A stretch of DNA of 64,000 bases, taken from positions 248,001-312,000 of the forward strand of contig QNQO01000222.1 in the NCBI GenBank assembly GCA_003290165.1. Reading direction: 5' to 3'. Of this stretch, positions 24,266 through 37,222 are shown one piece after another. A program made the translations under genes and the position numbers. Numbering within the stretch: position 1 is the stretch's first letter; the number at the start of each line of letters is the position of its first letter. The notes beneath the pieces are model-generated. The model was not told where the DNA came from, did no database searches, and saw only the letters and a list, made by a program, of their open reading frames with translations. This stretch comes from Berberis thunbergii (taxonomy: Eukaryota > Streptophyta > Magnoliopsida > Ranunculales > Berberidaceae).

Positions 24266-24645
24266 CGTATGTATGTGGAGAGCAATCAGGGTTTTTATTG
24301 GAGAAGGGATTCCAAATGGGTGAAACACTTAATGGAACCCCTGGTTTAAACATTGAACAAGAGAGGAAGCTGGTGGAAGAAACACTTGAACAACTTAAAT
24401 CTCAAAATGCTACAAAGGAAGAAGAAACATCGGCCATGAAAGAATTGGGTCTATCAAGGTTTGAGATTTTTTTTTTTTTACCAAAACATGAACCCCTGAT
24501 ATCCCTTTAGTTTTAATTATGATAAAGAAAAAAAATTCCCATTGTTTATTCTAAGGTGAGACGATAGCAACTCACGTGTGGAAATGTCTTTCTAGTTATA
24601 CTGCTAACATTTTAAATAAACCCTTAGAAAAAAAATGAATGAAGG

Positions 24646-24677
<32 letters not shown>

Positions 24678-25900
24678 CTTTGAATAGAGCAAGATACTAT
24701 GGATGGCCAAACACTTATGTCTTCACGAAATCAATGGGAGAAATGATAATTGGAAACTTGAAAGAAAAACTTCCCATTGTAATCATACGTCCTACGATCA
24801 TCACCAGCACTTACAAAGAACCATTTCCTGGTTGGGTTGAAGGTGTAAGGTAATTTGGAAAATTAATCTATGTATAATTTAATTAGGTCTTTCATATTTA
24901 TTTATTTATTGTCTCATATATGCTTTGATATGCTAATATTACAGGACAATTGATAGCTTTGGGGTTGCTTACGGCAAGGGAAAACTAACAAGCATCTTGG
25001 GTGGTGTCGATTCAATTCTTGATCTGGTACACTTTTCCCTTCTCTTTTATTTCATGGGATTTAAATGGCTTTCAATTCATTTTTTATTCAAATGTTTTAG
25101 TTTTTATTTTTAGATTTCTTATAGGATAATGTTGAAATATTTAACAAATTCCAGGAGACATGGTGGTGAACACGATGATTGCAGCCATGGTAGCTCATGC
25201 AAATCAAGACGCGGTATTCATTACCATGCAAGTTCATCATTATCGAATCCAATGAACTCACCCATGTTCAGAGATTTTAGCTACCAATACTTCTCTAAGC
25301 ACCCTTGGATTGATAAAAATGGAAAACCTGTCAAAGTTCACAAGGCTGTCCTATTCGATACAATGGACAGCTTTCGCAGGCACATGCTCTTGACCTACAA
25401 GCTCCCATTGAAGGTCAGCTATTTGCATTCCAACAAAAAATATCTAAAATGAATCATCCAGAGAATTATGTGCATGTTGTTAATTAGCTTGGAATTTTTC
25501 CTGTTTAGGGATTACAACTGGTGAATGCTGCACTTTGCAATTCTTTTCACGGTAAATGGAGTGATCTCAATCGGAAGTTAAGCGTGGTCATGCGATTGGT
25601 TGAACTGTATAGACCCTACTTGTTCTTCAAAGGAATGTATGTAAATCCTCCATTTTGTTTTTCACATGATGATTGTAACAGTATATGGAGAGTGTTTTGG
25701 GAATGTAGGTTTTTCCACTGGTGTGCTCAGCAGGGCTACTTGTGGATCTGTCTATATAGTTCTGCCATCCATTATAACCTTTCTACTTGAAACAAAACAA
25801 AAATAGGGTTTTCTGCATTTGACAAATTTTGAGTTGTTTTATTTGATGCAGCTTTGACGAAGCGAACTTGGAAAACTTGCGGACTAAAATGAAGGAGATT
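24266..25900 (+). pseudogene. Captured fatty acyl-CoA reductase fragment, several consecutive exons
   Basis: Exons 24266-24458, 24688-24849, 24945-25026, ~25152-25412, 25509-~25637 and 25852-~25900 follow the family order: [40 protein letters not shown] (the YxxxK active site as YVFTK) with [76 protein letters not shown] with VELYRPYLFFKG; FDEANLENLRTKM. The enzyme makes primary alcohols for waxes, suberin or pollen wall. The N-terminal Rossmann GxxGxxG part is missing. A frameshift lies in the fourth exon (near 25205), after which HASSSLSNPMNSPMF continues in another frame. This is the largest captured piece. Confidence 0.93.
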
Positions 25901-26035
25901 TGTGTCTTTTGACGAAGCGAACTTGGAAATTTATATCTGTATTTTCTTAAAGGGCGCTTTTCATAAGAAATGCATATCTTTGTTTTCGTAATGGTTTCTT
26001 TTAATCTGAAATTTGTGTCTGTATTTTCTTAAAAG
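25853..26035 (+). repeat. Filler-like short duplications at the FAR / H+-ATPase junction
   Basis: The 22 bases at 25853-25874 (TTTGACGAAGCGAACTTGGA, then AA) recur exactly at 25908-25929. GAAATTT..CTGTATTTTCTTAAA occurs at 25926 and again at 26008. Templated short repeats of this kind are typical of end-joining repair and mark the join between two captured genes. Confidence 0.7.
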
Positions 26036-27089
26036 GGTGAAATCACAAAACGGATGACTGCAATTGAAGAAATGGCAGGAATGGATGTTCTCTGCGGTGA
26101 CAAAACCAGAACCCTTATTCTAAATCGCCTCATTGTTGACCGAAACCTGATAGAGGTACACGACTTATTTATTGTTTGCCTAGTTAATGTGAATGATTAT
26201 TACATTGTGTTGGGCATGCATGTACCACATAGTTTAAAATTCACCATTTTGCTAACGACTCGAGCTCTTATTGCAATTGTTTATTTCACATGGCATCAAA
26301 GGGAAGGACTTGGATTCATATCTCTATAGCAATTCTCTCATGGGTATGTGTGTGCAAAGCTGTAATAGGGTTGTGTATGCCATATTGTGCGCATCAAGTT
26401 GTGTTCTATGAATCCCAATGGGTTTGCTATGTTTTTCTTTTGAAGATCAAACATACCAATATATTCATTAGAAATCAGAGTATAAATTGAGTGAGAGATC
26501 ACAAAGGCACCTAGAAATATGAATACATGAAAGAAGACAAACTACAAAATCAAGTTTGAATCCCAATGAAACATGAAGGTAGTTGAAAGGAATATCCTTT
26601 ATGGACCTTCCTCAAGTTCCCTCAACTCCATATCTTCTTGATGAGCATGAATAATCCATTAATAGTTGAGCTTGATATAAGGGATGCTTTGGCCACACTC
26701 ATAGAACCTCTTGTACACTGCTGTGCAGTTGCTATTTCTAGGAAAATCATTTTAAAAGTTTAGGACCATGACAATTTGGTTGTGATATACACCCCACTTC
26801 TGTTAATTGGTTACTTGGTTTCTGTTATCTAGGGAGCTGCCTGTATATATAAATATATATTTACAATTTTTATAGCGTATTGACAATGATGAGCTCTAGA
26901 CAGGTAATGCACTACATTCTTTCATAACTCGGTTCGCACCTCTTAAAATTGAAATGATATCCACTGTAGGTTTTCAATAGAGACATGGACAAAGATACTA
27001 TTGTCTTGCATGCAGCTAGAGCCTCAAGACTTGAGAACCAAGATGCTATTGACACAGCCATTGTCAACATGCTTGCTGATCCAAAAGAG
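26036..27089 (+). pseudogene. Captured plasma-membrane H+-ATPase (P3A) fragment
   Basis: Exon ~26036-26156 encodes [20 protein letters not shown] then [20 protein letters not shown]. The phosphorylated Asp of the P-type motif DKTGTLT is kept, but Gly and the second Thr are changed (DKTRTLI), which should abolish function. After a ~810-base intron-sized gap, exon 26970-27089 encodes [20 protein letters not shown] and [18 protein letters not shown], the following part of the N/P domains. Both have AG/GT borders. About 80 of ~950 residues are present. The native pump energises the plasma membrane. Confidence 0.92.
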
Positions 27090-27387
27090 GTAGCAAATGA
27101 AATAGAAAATATGTTTTTGATAACTCTTCTATCCAGGTGACCTTGATTGTTGGTATTGATTGCTCAATAAATTTGCTTAGTTTTCTTTTTTGAATGGTTA
27201 GGATTCAAGACTTGTTGAACTGGTTTGGGTAGTGCATATGGGATGCATTCTATAAACATGTTACAGCATATGGAGTGAGGCAAGGGCTTGAAAGGTATGA
27301 ACTTTATATGAAATGGGTTATTTCAGTTCTTTTTGTTCTAATTGAATTATGCTGCGGACTGTGCTGCAAGATTTATACTGGTGGTAA

Positions 27388-27945
27388 GGCCGTTAGGTGA
27401 GCTCGAGGAGAAGGTTGAGACATTTCAAGCCAAGCCATCAGAGATGCCATATGAGAAAGAGGAGTTGCTGAATGCTGCTGTCTGCCGTGTGGATGCATTA
27501 GAAGCTGAACTGATTGCAACTAAAAAGGTATGGTTTGTGCATACTCTTGAAATCATGCATTTTAAAACTTGGTTTCTTTCACTCAAGAATGCTCATCTTT
27601 CTATAGGTATCTGTAATTCTGCATGTCTCTAAAATCAAGGATGTTGGGTTTTGAAGTTCTTGACATATGGTTGCAGTGCCTTGCGCATCTATGCATTACG
27701 TGTCACCTTCCTGTTCATTTTATATATATTACTGAGAACATGTAACATGTGTGTTACTTCTTTGCAGGCTTTGCATGAAGCATTGATGAGGCAAGAGGGC
27801 TAAGTTTCGACGGGTAAGTCGAACCAACATTTTAACTTGTATTAGTCAGAATTCGTTCACATTCTAATTAAAGGTCATTATAACTACGAAATCTGATGGG
27901 ATTTTATGTTGCAGAAAAAGAAGTTCTCCTGCTGGCAAAGGAGAG
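27388..27945 (+). pseudogene. Captured Sec14-like phosphatidylinositol-transfer protein C-terminus
   Basis: The frame to the donor at 27529 reads [20 protein letters not shown] and [20 protein letters not shown] then KK. The next exon (27770-~27802) gives ALHEALMRQEG and a stop, and after 27914 there is KKKKFSCW-like sequence. This is the C-terminal coiled coil and basic tail of plant SFH-type Sec14-nodulin proteins as I remember them. The lipid-binding domain is absent. Confidence 0.75.
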
Positions 27946-28644
27946 ATCTACTGGGCGATTTCACAGTCTCCTGTAATTTCTATGCTTATGTTTGAGATAT
28001 ACACCCAATCTTGGTGTTATAGGGAGGCTTTGCTGAAATTTTCTGATGTTTTTTAATTTAATGAGAAAACGAAATTTGATGCATATGAAACTGTACCTAA
28101 ATTTGACGTTGTTATCAGGTTTCCGGATTATGTATGTTGATTGTTGAACCATTGATTATGTGTGTTGCAAACAACTCGACACACTAAAACATAATTGATT
28201 TATGAGCTGATTTACACATTAAACTCTGCTGCAGACCAGTTCTTGGTGGTAGATGTTTCTTTATTCAGTTGTGTTTAGGAACAAAGAAATTTTCAGACAG
28301 ATTCAGCGTCTGCAACGAGTTTCAGTTCTCACCAAACAGACTGATAATCTATCTGACTATGAAGTGATTTAACACACAATGTCAATATACTAGGAAAGGG
28401 ACAAAGAGGATATACAACAATATATAAATTATATTAGTAATAAAACTCAAGATAATACTGAGTCTTTTAAGTACTGCAGTAGTGAAAAAGAATAAGAACT
28501 GTTGCACAGGTACTCACTTTGATTACACCCTATTTTGATTCTCTGCCATCAGATTTATACAGTTTCAGATGTTCTGATTCTAACATGCCTATTTTTTTAC
28601 CAATTTGTCGCAAGATTTGATTTTTATTTTGTTCACATTGTCAG

Positions 28645-28721
28645 GGATGTACGTAGCTAATCGCGCTTCAGATAAGATCACTCAGCTGACTGATAATGTT
28701 TACTTATGTCGATCCGGATCG
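28645..28721 (+). pseudogene. Captured exon of 20S proteasome beta1 subunit (PBA1-type)
   Basis: A single exon with AG at 28643-28644 and GT at 28722-28723 encodes [20 protein letters not shown] then LCRSGS. This is the beta1 segment after the catalytic N-terminal Thr, with the conserved catalytic-site Lys (in ASDKIT). The Thr itself and the rest of the subunit are missing. Confidence 0.88.
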
Positions 28722-28821
28722 GTAATCTTTTTTTTACTTCAATTTTATTATAATTTTAACTTCTACTTGTATCCCATGTTTGCTAAAGTATGATCCTTTT
28801 AACAAAATCTAAATGTTTCAG

Positions 28822-28979
28822 TGAACATATGCTTGGAGAGACACCTTTGTTTTGGGCTGCAGCATATGGGAGGAGGGAAATACTCCACTTTCTTTTAGAG
28901 AGTAATAGAAATGAGAATCTACATCGAATAAATGACTTGTCTACCATTCTTCATGCTGCTGTGAAGGGTGAACATTATG
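28822..28979 (+). pseudogene. Captured ankyrin-repeat exon (ITN1/ACD6-like)
   Basis: Between AG (28821) and GT (28980), the frame reads GETPLFWAAAYGRREILHFL then LESN, a canonical ankyrin repeat (GxTPLxxAAxxGxxEIVxxLL), followed by ILHAAVKGEHY, the start of the next. Spacing and wording suit plant ankyrin-TM proteins of the PGG/ITN1 type, but the source is not certain. Confidence 0.75.
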
Positions 28980-29062
28980 GTACTCTGCTCTTTTCTTTCC
29001 TGCACATATGATTATGCAAAAAGTTCATCATATGTGAGCCTGAGAAGTATTTTTTTTAGAGG

Positions 29063-29268
29063 TTTCCTGAAATATTTGAGTTTTATTTCAGCCTTTTATT
29101 TTTATTTAGTCCTTCATTTTAGCATGTCATGTGTTCTGCCTGACCTTTAATGGACAATTTATTACAAGTTTCCTGAAATATTTTGGTTTTATTTCAGCCT
29201 TTTATTGTTATTCAGTCCATCATTTTCACATATCACGTGTTCTGACTGACCTTTAATGGACGATTATT
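29063..29268 (+). repeat. Tandem duplication, ~106-bp unit
   Basis: TTTCCTGAAATATTT begins at 29063 and 29169. The following ~100 bases, with ATTTCAGCCTTTTATT and GACCTTTAATGGAC, are repeated with about 10-15% difference. Confidence 0.75.
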
Positions 29269-29879
29269 TAATTGAATCAGTCGTGTGACTCATCCAAGGC
29301 TAAATTAAAGTGTTGTTACCCAGGCTAAGCAGCACTAGATTGACCTTACTCGTTGTTTCACTTAAAATGTATTCATTTTCTTTTTCTTTCATTCATTCGT
29401 CTTTCTTTTACTTCGCCTAGTGTAAAACACTATATATGTTATAATTGTTGGGCTCAGTTAATTTAACAAATTGTAAATGAATTATCCATTGATTTTATTT
29501 GCTCTTGGCTACGACATCTATTTGTATACGTGGTAGACTATAATATATGATAGACTAATCCGAGATGGCCTACCAAGAAACCAGCTTAACTGAGATTAGA
29601 CTCACCGAGAATAATAGGTAGTCCTTGTTCCTTGACAGGTGAAATGCCTGCATGAGGATGGAACAAACCTTATTAAGTCCAGAGGGAGACCATTTCGCTT
29701 GACCAATCAGTTTGAAGTTAGGAAACCCTATAGCTAATATATAATGCTTTTTGCCGTTGGATATGAAATATTTAAGTTTTCTATGATGCACCTCATTAAG
29801 TTTGGAATTAAGTTTCATGAACTTTATGTAAAAGTAATTCACCTTCTGCATCTGAAAGTCAATTTCTGTGTTTTAACAG

Positions 29880-31021
<1,142 letters not shown>

Positions 31022-31435
31022 TATTTGCTACGGTTTTAAACCGTGGCTAACTATTGCAACGGCTAAAAACCGTGGCTACCTTGCGACGACTTATAACCGT
31101 GGCTAGGGTTAGCCACGGCTTAAAACCGTTGCTACTTAATTAGACACGGTTTATAACCGTTGCTAATATCTACACCTTGTCACGGCTTAAAACCGTTGCT
31201 ATTGTTGCCACGGCTAAAAACCGTTGCTATTATTATTGCAACGGTTTATAACCGTTGCTAATTGCTGAAAATCACGCCCCCCGTTCAAGCATAAAACCGT
31301 TGCTACAATTTTAGCAACGGTTTATAGCCGTTACAAAGGATTTCGCGATGCCCCTGTAGTCCACGGCTCTTAGCCGTGGCAATGGCTTACGCCCACGGTA
31401 TAGAACCGTTGCTAATGGGGGTTTTTGGTGTAGTG
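31022..31435. repeat. 3' terminal and subterminal repeats of the inner CACTA
   Basis: More than fifteen AACCGTGGC/AACCGTTGC motifs and complements occur, several as perfect or near-perfect inverted pairs. The last ~120 bases (CGCGATGCCCCTGTAG..CCACGGCTCTTAGCCGTGG) are nearly identical to the end of the outer element and homologous, inverted, to 47669-47790. Confidence 0.9.
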
Positions 31436-31690
31436 TGCCCAAAACATAATCCTAGTTAGTGGACTCATCCGCAGTCTATGACCATTAGATTCCAGACCAG
31501 ATTAGAGAAGTGGCATTGGACATCAGGTGGGGGATGGATTCCTGCTGATTAACGATAAACTGCAACAGTTGGGAACTTGGGATGAGAAACCCTCTTCTTG
31601 CCAAGTGATTAATGTTGAGGATTCTCCCATGCGCAATCATCCAAATGAGGAAAATGACACTCGGTGGCACTTGTTTCATTCACAGATATT
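31436..31690 (-). pseudogene. LINE remnant, zf-RVT region, right part
   Basis: The minus-strand frame 31679-31485 reads PPSVIFLIWMIAHGRILNIN then HLARRGFLIPSS, and ESIPHLMSNATSLIW. This is the reverse-transcriptase zinc-binding domain of plant LINE ORF2, with the expected Cys/His pattern mostly lost. The continuation is at 22175-21780, so the inner CACTA inserted into this remnant. Confidence 0.65.
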
Positions 31691-31743
31691 TCAAGGACTA
31701 TGAAGTCACAGCTCAGATGGGTACTTTGAGCTAATAGCGATGA

Positions 31744-31985
31744 AAGGAAATGTCTAATTGGGATGAAATGAAGTCGTTAATTGGAGAAAGGAAGTCGTTA
31801 ATTGGGAGAAAGGAAGTCGTTAATTGGGATGAAATGAAGTCGCAATTGGGATGAAAAGAAGTCGTAATGATCTTCTTCTCCTTCATCAAGTTTGCACAAA
31901 TGCTTTCTTTTTCTCTTTCCCGTTGTAATGATCTTCTTCTTCTCCTTCATTAAGTTGCTCAAATGCTTTCTTCTCTTTCCCTTGG
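31744..31985. repeat. Two adjoining short tandem repeats
   Basis: First, ~21-bp units GAAGTCGTTAATTGGGAGAAAG or variants, about five copies (31744-31868). Then a ~60-bp unit GTAATGATCTTCTTCTCCTT..AAATGCTTTCTT, present twice (31865 and 31924). Confidence 0.7.
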
Positions 31986-32594
31986 TCAAGGTATTACTAC
32001 TGCATAGTATTGTAAATAGTTCATTTCAATTTTAAATTGTTGAAATTCATCTTTGAGGAAATAAAGTGAAATAATTTCTGTTACTCATTGGGGGCAACGC
32101 TAAAGTTCTAAACTTATCTGGGCTCCTTTTCCACTTGGCCCAATCAATTAGATTTGGATAGCACTTTGCTTGTTTTCCATGAAAATAGTATCCAAATTGT
32201 TATGTTTTTAGGAGATAACAACTGAGTCAATGCTATAAATTTGACACAAATCATTGTGATGGAGGATGAAAGAAAGGTCATACAAATGGGTTGATATAAG
32301 GTGAAATTTGTAATAGCTCTAGCTTATATTATTCTATCAAGGAAATAAACTCAATTGTGTAAGGCATCTGGATATTCTGTCATCTGTAAGACTTACTGGA
32401 TAACTGGAATAGAATGTAAGCTATAATATCTGTAGCTAATATTTTAAACATCATCATCTCGAAATAAAAGATTTGCTTGAGGCTAGACATTATGTCAAGC
32501 AAGGCATGCATGGGAACATGTTCTATAGTTTCCTTTTTTTTTTTGTGTTTTGCTTTGCCATTCCTAATACTCCGTGTGCTTTGATCTCGTGCAG

Positions 32595-33490
32595 ATATTT
32601 ATTGTGGTTGTACTTGCGACTTTGCCGCTTATACCTAGAAACCTTTCAAATAGGGCATATAGGCTATCATTTATGGGCACCCTTGGTACATCATTGGTTT
32701 CTTTATATTCGCTGTACGGAGTAATAATACTAACAACTCCAACTTGTCATCTTTTGAATGCCTTGTGAGTTTTCCTTAATTTGGTATTCTTGCATGAATC
32801 ACCGATTCTTTGTTTCAGAAACCGAGGGTGTGGAACATGCAGGCTGTTCAACTATGGTTGCAATCAATTTATGCAGGCTAAGTTCCTAAGACGCAATTTC
32901 AGCCGATCCTCTCTATATAGGTGATGACCAAAAATACTTGTGAATTTGATTCCGTCATTTCGAACTTCTGAATTTGATACCTCGAACTTGAATATTCATA
33001 CCCAGGAAACTTGAGAGGGTACATGGGCTCACCTATGATTCACGGATTTGTTTAGTGCGATAACATTAATAAATTTGTCATTTCGAACTTGAATATTCGT
33101 ACCCAGGAAACTTGAATACACGTATTTATTTGCATCTGATGTGACATCTGATAAGCCATACTATCTTCTTTATGAAACCTCAAGTTCATAAATTTGTGGT
33201 GATTTCAGTTTTGCTATATTAATGTAGATAAATCTGAATGGTGTATTGTTTATGAGCAGGAAGTACTTGGAGGAGCCTTGCCCGTGGGTGGAATCAAACA
33301 CAACTACACTCAGTATACTGACTTCTCATGCTGAAATAGGAATGGGTTTTATTCTATCATCTCGTTGCTCTCGTAAGTTTTCTCTATTGTTTATTTGTCT
33401 ACTGCCTGCTAACTTAAAAATCCACTAATAATCTAGTTCTCCTGGTCTAGATGGCAACGCAACATAATTCAAACATTCATGTATTGGCAG
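32595..33490 (+). pseudogene. Captured multi-span membrane protein (TMEM33/Pom33-like) fragment
   Basis: Exons 32595-~32718 (IFIVVVLATLPLIPRNLSNR, AYRLSFMGTLGTSLVSLYSL), 32819-32920 (KPRVWNMQAVQLWLQSIYAA, KFLRRNFSRSSLYR), 33260-33372 (KYLEEPCPWVESNTTTLSIL) and 33451-33490 (QRNIIQTFMYWQ) lie in order with splice borders. The donor after the first exon appears mutated (CTGTACGG/AGTAAT), and an intron between 32876 and 32877 seems to be absent. I recall this as the plant TMEM33-like ER/nuclear-envelope protein; the name is tentative, the gene-fragment nature is not. Confidence 0.7.
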
Positions 33491-34845
33491 GTATGATTCT
33501 CGGCTATTCTCAGTTGGGAAATTTCATCTTGTATCACAGTACCCGCTTCTTAGATTTTCATAGTATCAAAATGGACAAGAGCCAAGGTCAATGTCTGGAT
33601 ACTCCAGTTTATTGAGTCCAAATAACAGGTTGTTTGGCTTGTGCTTTATTTTATGAGGACCAGTTCTTGTGTCTATATGTGTGTTGGTTCTCTGCTAGCC
33701 ATGGAAAGTTTAATTGTTTTCGTAAAACTCACATGGTGCCATATATAGATATGTGTAAACACAATGTCTACTGAATAAGATCAGTTACAAATTTACTTCT
33801 CAATGTATGGCCAGTTAAGAGGGAATAAACTTGTAGATAAAGCAAGGATATCTTCAGTATATGAGCTTAGCTTTTGATGGATGTGATTTGTGGATTTTTT
33901 TAACTGGAACCACATCTTTCCAAGCATTTTGGCTACTTTTTTCATATCTTTCCATTCTGTGCTTTTGGTTTAGAGCTCAAAACACTTCATAGTTCTATTC
34001 TATTTTCATGATTTTTACACTCTGTGGGATTTGGCACTTGTAATGAATTAAACATGTGATCCTTGTTTCTTTTTCAGCTCAAGTGGTTGTTTCATACTGG
34101 GGAGATGGTGTTCTCATTGATTGGAAGCTGGGAAGGTTGTTTGATTACCAAGATTCAGAGAATGGTAAAATTTTCCAAAGAGCTGCCAGTGCTTTCATCA
34201 TTTTCGTCATCAGCTTTGGTTTATTAGCAATCTTTATAGGTCATGTTTGTCTGTCATTGAGTACTGACTAATTTTTATACTGTAGGGCTCTGAAGGTCTG
34301 AGCCAGTACGGGCAGCAGTATGTTGGACAGGAGAATGCGCATACATTGCTTGTTTCTGGGTGCAAAGTGTGTCGTTGTATCAACCATCACCGGTGCCATA
34401 TACAAGCAACTACCAGGAGCTGCATTATCATCATTTTCAGTATATTGAACAAGCAACTACCGAAAGAAATTAATGGGGCCTGTTCCTAAGGGCATCAATG
34501 TATTTTCTTACATTATAACTAGGTGGATTTGTATTGTTGGAAAAAACATAGATAAATTCTTTTGTTTTAGATGCGAGCGAAACATGATATAACAAGGTTT
34601 CATTTGTTCAGGTTAATCCTGTTATTGTACATTAGTGCTATTTGTTTACATGTTTTTGTTTGACGTCAAAACTTGACAAGTTCCTTTTTACGGTTGATTT
34701 TGTATTTATCTAGCATATAGTTTGGTGGAATCTTATTCGTGCCGGAGGCATGACACAAACCATAGTAAGGACTGATCTTGCAGGTGCCACGACTGTGATT
34801 TTGCTGCAGCAGCAAAAAAAATATAAATATTTTTTTCGATTATAT
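33491..34845. other. Spacer with unassigned exon-like patches
   Basis: Patches at 34076-34164 and 34286-34385 are preceded by TTTCAG or TGTAG and are partly open, but I do not recognise the proteins. They may be additional captured pieces. Confidence 0.3.
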
Positions 34846-34849
34846 TAAT

Positions 34850-35476
34850 TTGCAACGGTTTGAAACCGTTGCAACAAAACAAATTTCTTTTTATTTTTGA
34901 ATTTTGTTTTAACTGCCAACGGCTTACAACCGTGGTTGCAGCTTGCCACGGCTAAAAATCGTGGGCGTTCTTCATCAATTGCTACGGCTTAAAACCGTGG
35001 CCATGAATTGACATGACTAAAAACCGATGCTATCTCGTTTGCCACGGTTTATTTCTCACTGTTTAGCCATGGCTTAGAACTGTGGCCAGGGTTAGCCACG
35101 ACTAAAAACCGTTGCTATCTCGTTTGCCACGGTTTATTTCTCACTGTTTAGCCACGGCTTGGAACCGTGGCCAAGTGTAGCCATGGCTTAAAACTGTTGC
35201 TACCTTGTTAGCCACGGTTTAAAACCGTTGCTATTATCCATACTTTCTCACGGCTTAAAACCGTGGCTATTGTTCTTGCAACGGTTTAAAACCGTGGCTA
35301 AATGCTGAAAATCATCACCCCTACTCAAGCATAAAACCGTTGCTACAATGTTTAGCAACGGTTCATAGCCGTTACAAGGAATTTCGCGACGCCCCTGTAG
35401 CCCACGGCTCTTAGCCATGACAATGGGTTACGCCCACGGTATAGAACCGTGCTAATGGGGGGGTTTTGGTGTAGTG
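34850..35476. repeat. 3' terminal and subterminal repeats of the outer CACTA
   Basis: A long array of AACCGTGGC/AACCGTTGC and complements, including a local duplication of ~75 bases (AACCGTTGCTATCTCGTTTG..TCACTGTTTAGCC near 35025-35080 and 35107-35150). The last 120 bases match the inner element's end. The end is GGTTTTGGTGTAGTG at 35476. Confidence 0.9.
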
Positions 35477-35951
35477 TATTGAATTAGTATGATTAATTAT
35501 CAATAAATGAAATTTTCTTACATGGTTGGATTCTATTTACTGTTGCACTTTTAATAACAGGTAGAACATTGCAAATGATACCAACATAGCTAAAAATAAA
35601 TAGGTAAAAAAAATAGCGTAGACTGTTAATAACACTTTTAAAGTGTCGTGGTTAACTAATGTTACATCACTCTAAAAAAGATGTATAAAACTATGAAAAA
35701 ACATTTTTAAATGCTATGGAAAATGTTACAACAACGTTTAACACTATACAATAACATTTTCTAAGCGCTATAAAAGGTATTACAACAACATTTAAAAGCG
35801 CTATTAAAATAACACTTTTAATAGAGTTCCAAAAACACTATCATAGAGCCAGACTTTTAATAACGGGGGTTGTCGCAGCATGTCATTTAACGCTATCATA
35901 TATAGTTATATTGTTTTTGACATGCTATAAATGATGATTTTTGGTGTAGTG
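35477..35951 (+). mobile_element. 3' end of a third, different CACTA-like element
   Basis: After the outer element, UTR-like sequence leads into a different subterminal array (AACACTTTTAA, AACATTTTTAAATGCTATG and AGCGCTAT motifs) and ends GATTTTTGGTGTAGTG at 35951. The terminal 14 bases match the CACTA consensus. The left end is not identified with confidence; the chain 10333-14236 probably belongs to its body. Confidence 0.6.
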
Positions 35952-36982
35952 AAGGCTGTGAGAAGGTATTTTTTATGTTATGTGTTTGTGTTAATGTTGG
36001 ATTATTATTTTGTATCTATTGTTCATAATTTGTACTTGTTGTCATCAAGATGTTGTCGCAGTCGGAAATGCTGGATAACAATCCCGTTCACCCGGTGAAT
36101 AATTGGATTGTGTTAGTGAGCCTTATAAAGAAAAGAAAATGCGAATCAATGAAACAGAAATGTCAACAACCTGCATTGTTCCAACAACTCCAATTAATGA
36201 AGTGGTATAACTTTATCGTGTCTTGAATGCATTGTTGAAAAAACACAAGAATAATATGTCGGGTATGTTTAGTTTGTCTTGGAGACGTAGATTCCCAAGC
36301 GCTATTAATAACTGTTTGGAAAATCGAGAATGTCAACATTTGTACTCACGTGAACGCATGGCATGAGTTGATGATAGATTATTTTTAAAGGGCAAAAATA
36401 AGTTCGAAAGAAAACTAAATGGTCGAAAAATGTTTCTTTTAGATTATGAAACTTACAAGTGTCAAAAGTTTATATTTAGTTGTCATATTCGGTCAATTTG
36501 GTACAGATTGGTATCGTTGAATTGCAATTTTGAATATGTCGTTAAAACTTATTCGATCTAGTAACTTAAATATTGATTGTTGTATAATACAATAGTAACT
36601 TAAAATATTATTATTTTTAGGTTAAAGATGACGATGAGGATCCAAGTGAGAAAACAGTGGAAGTCCGTCACACAAGTAGGTTTAATGCGCGAAGACTATT
36701 TGATCTTATTCTCAAATGTCGTGATTCTGATTTTGCATTTTGTTATTGTACCGACTTCTTAATTCTAAATCCAACAAGTACACTAAATCTCTACTCAATG
36801 TCGTTAATTATAACTTGAACGAAAACCTCACTCTTTATTGGAGCAGCTAACAAGAAACTAACAAGCAAATGTCAAATCCCAACATTTGATTATGTTATAC
36901 AAGTTACTTTTTAATATTACTATCGATTTATTCATAGTATTTGGCGACATATTTGATTTTTGTGTTTACAAATCACGATTTC
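35952..36982. other. Unrecognised, with decayed coding-like patches
   Basis: Patches around 36215-36363 (MSGMFSLSWRRRFPSAINNC) and 36632-36735 look like decayed coding sequence of a repeat. I do not recognise the family. Confidence 0.25.
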
Positions 36983-37222
36983 TGTTGGGATAAAGTTGGC
37001 TTGAATAGTCCCACATCAAGTAAGGCGGAGTTGTCACTAAGGTTTATAAGGGAATGGTCCACTCCCTAATAGTAACGAGGCCTTTTAAGGGAAAACTCCA
37101 CACCACCTAGGCCCAGATGGAAGGTCCGACCCGATAGGTGGTGTTTAAGTTGGGGACAATATCGTTACTATGTATAGTGGACCAAGGGGTGCGCGCAAGT
37201 GCACGTGCTCGACGCCCCAACA
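36983..37222. mobile_element. Solo LTR of a small (TRIM-like) retrotransposon
   Basis: The 240-bp segment begins TGTTGGGATAAAG and ends CGCCCCAACA, with TG..CA termini and a short terminal inversion (TGTTGGG/CCCAACA). It contains AGTCCCACATC, frequent in plant TRIM LTRs. The flanks are ATTTC (36978-36982) and ATTCC (37223-37227), a 5-bp target duplication with one change. There is no second LTR nearby. Confidence 0.75.
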
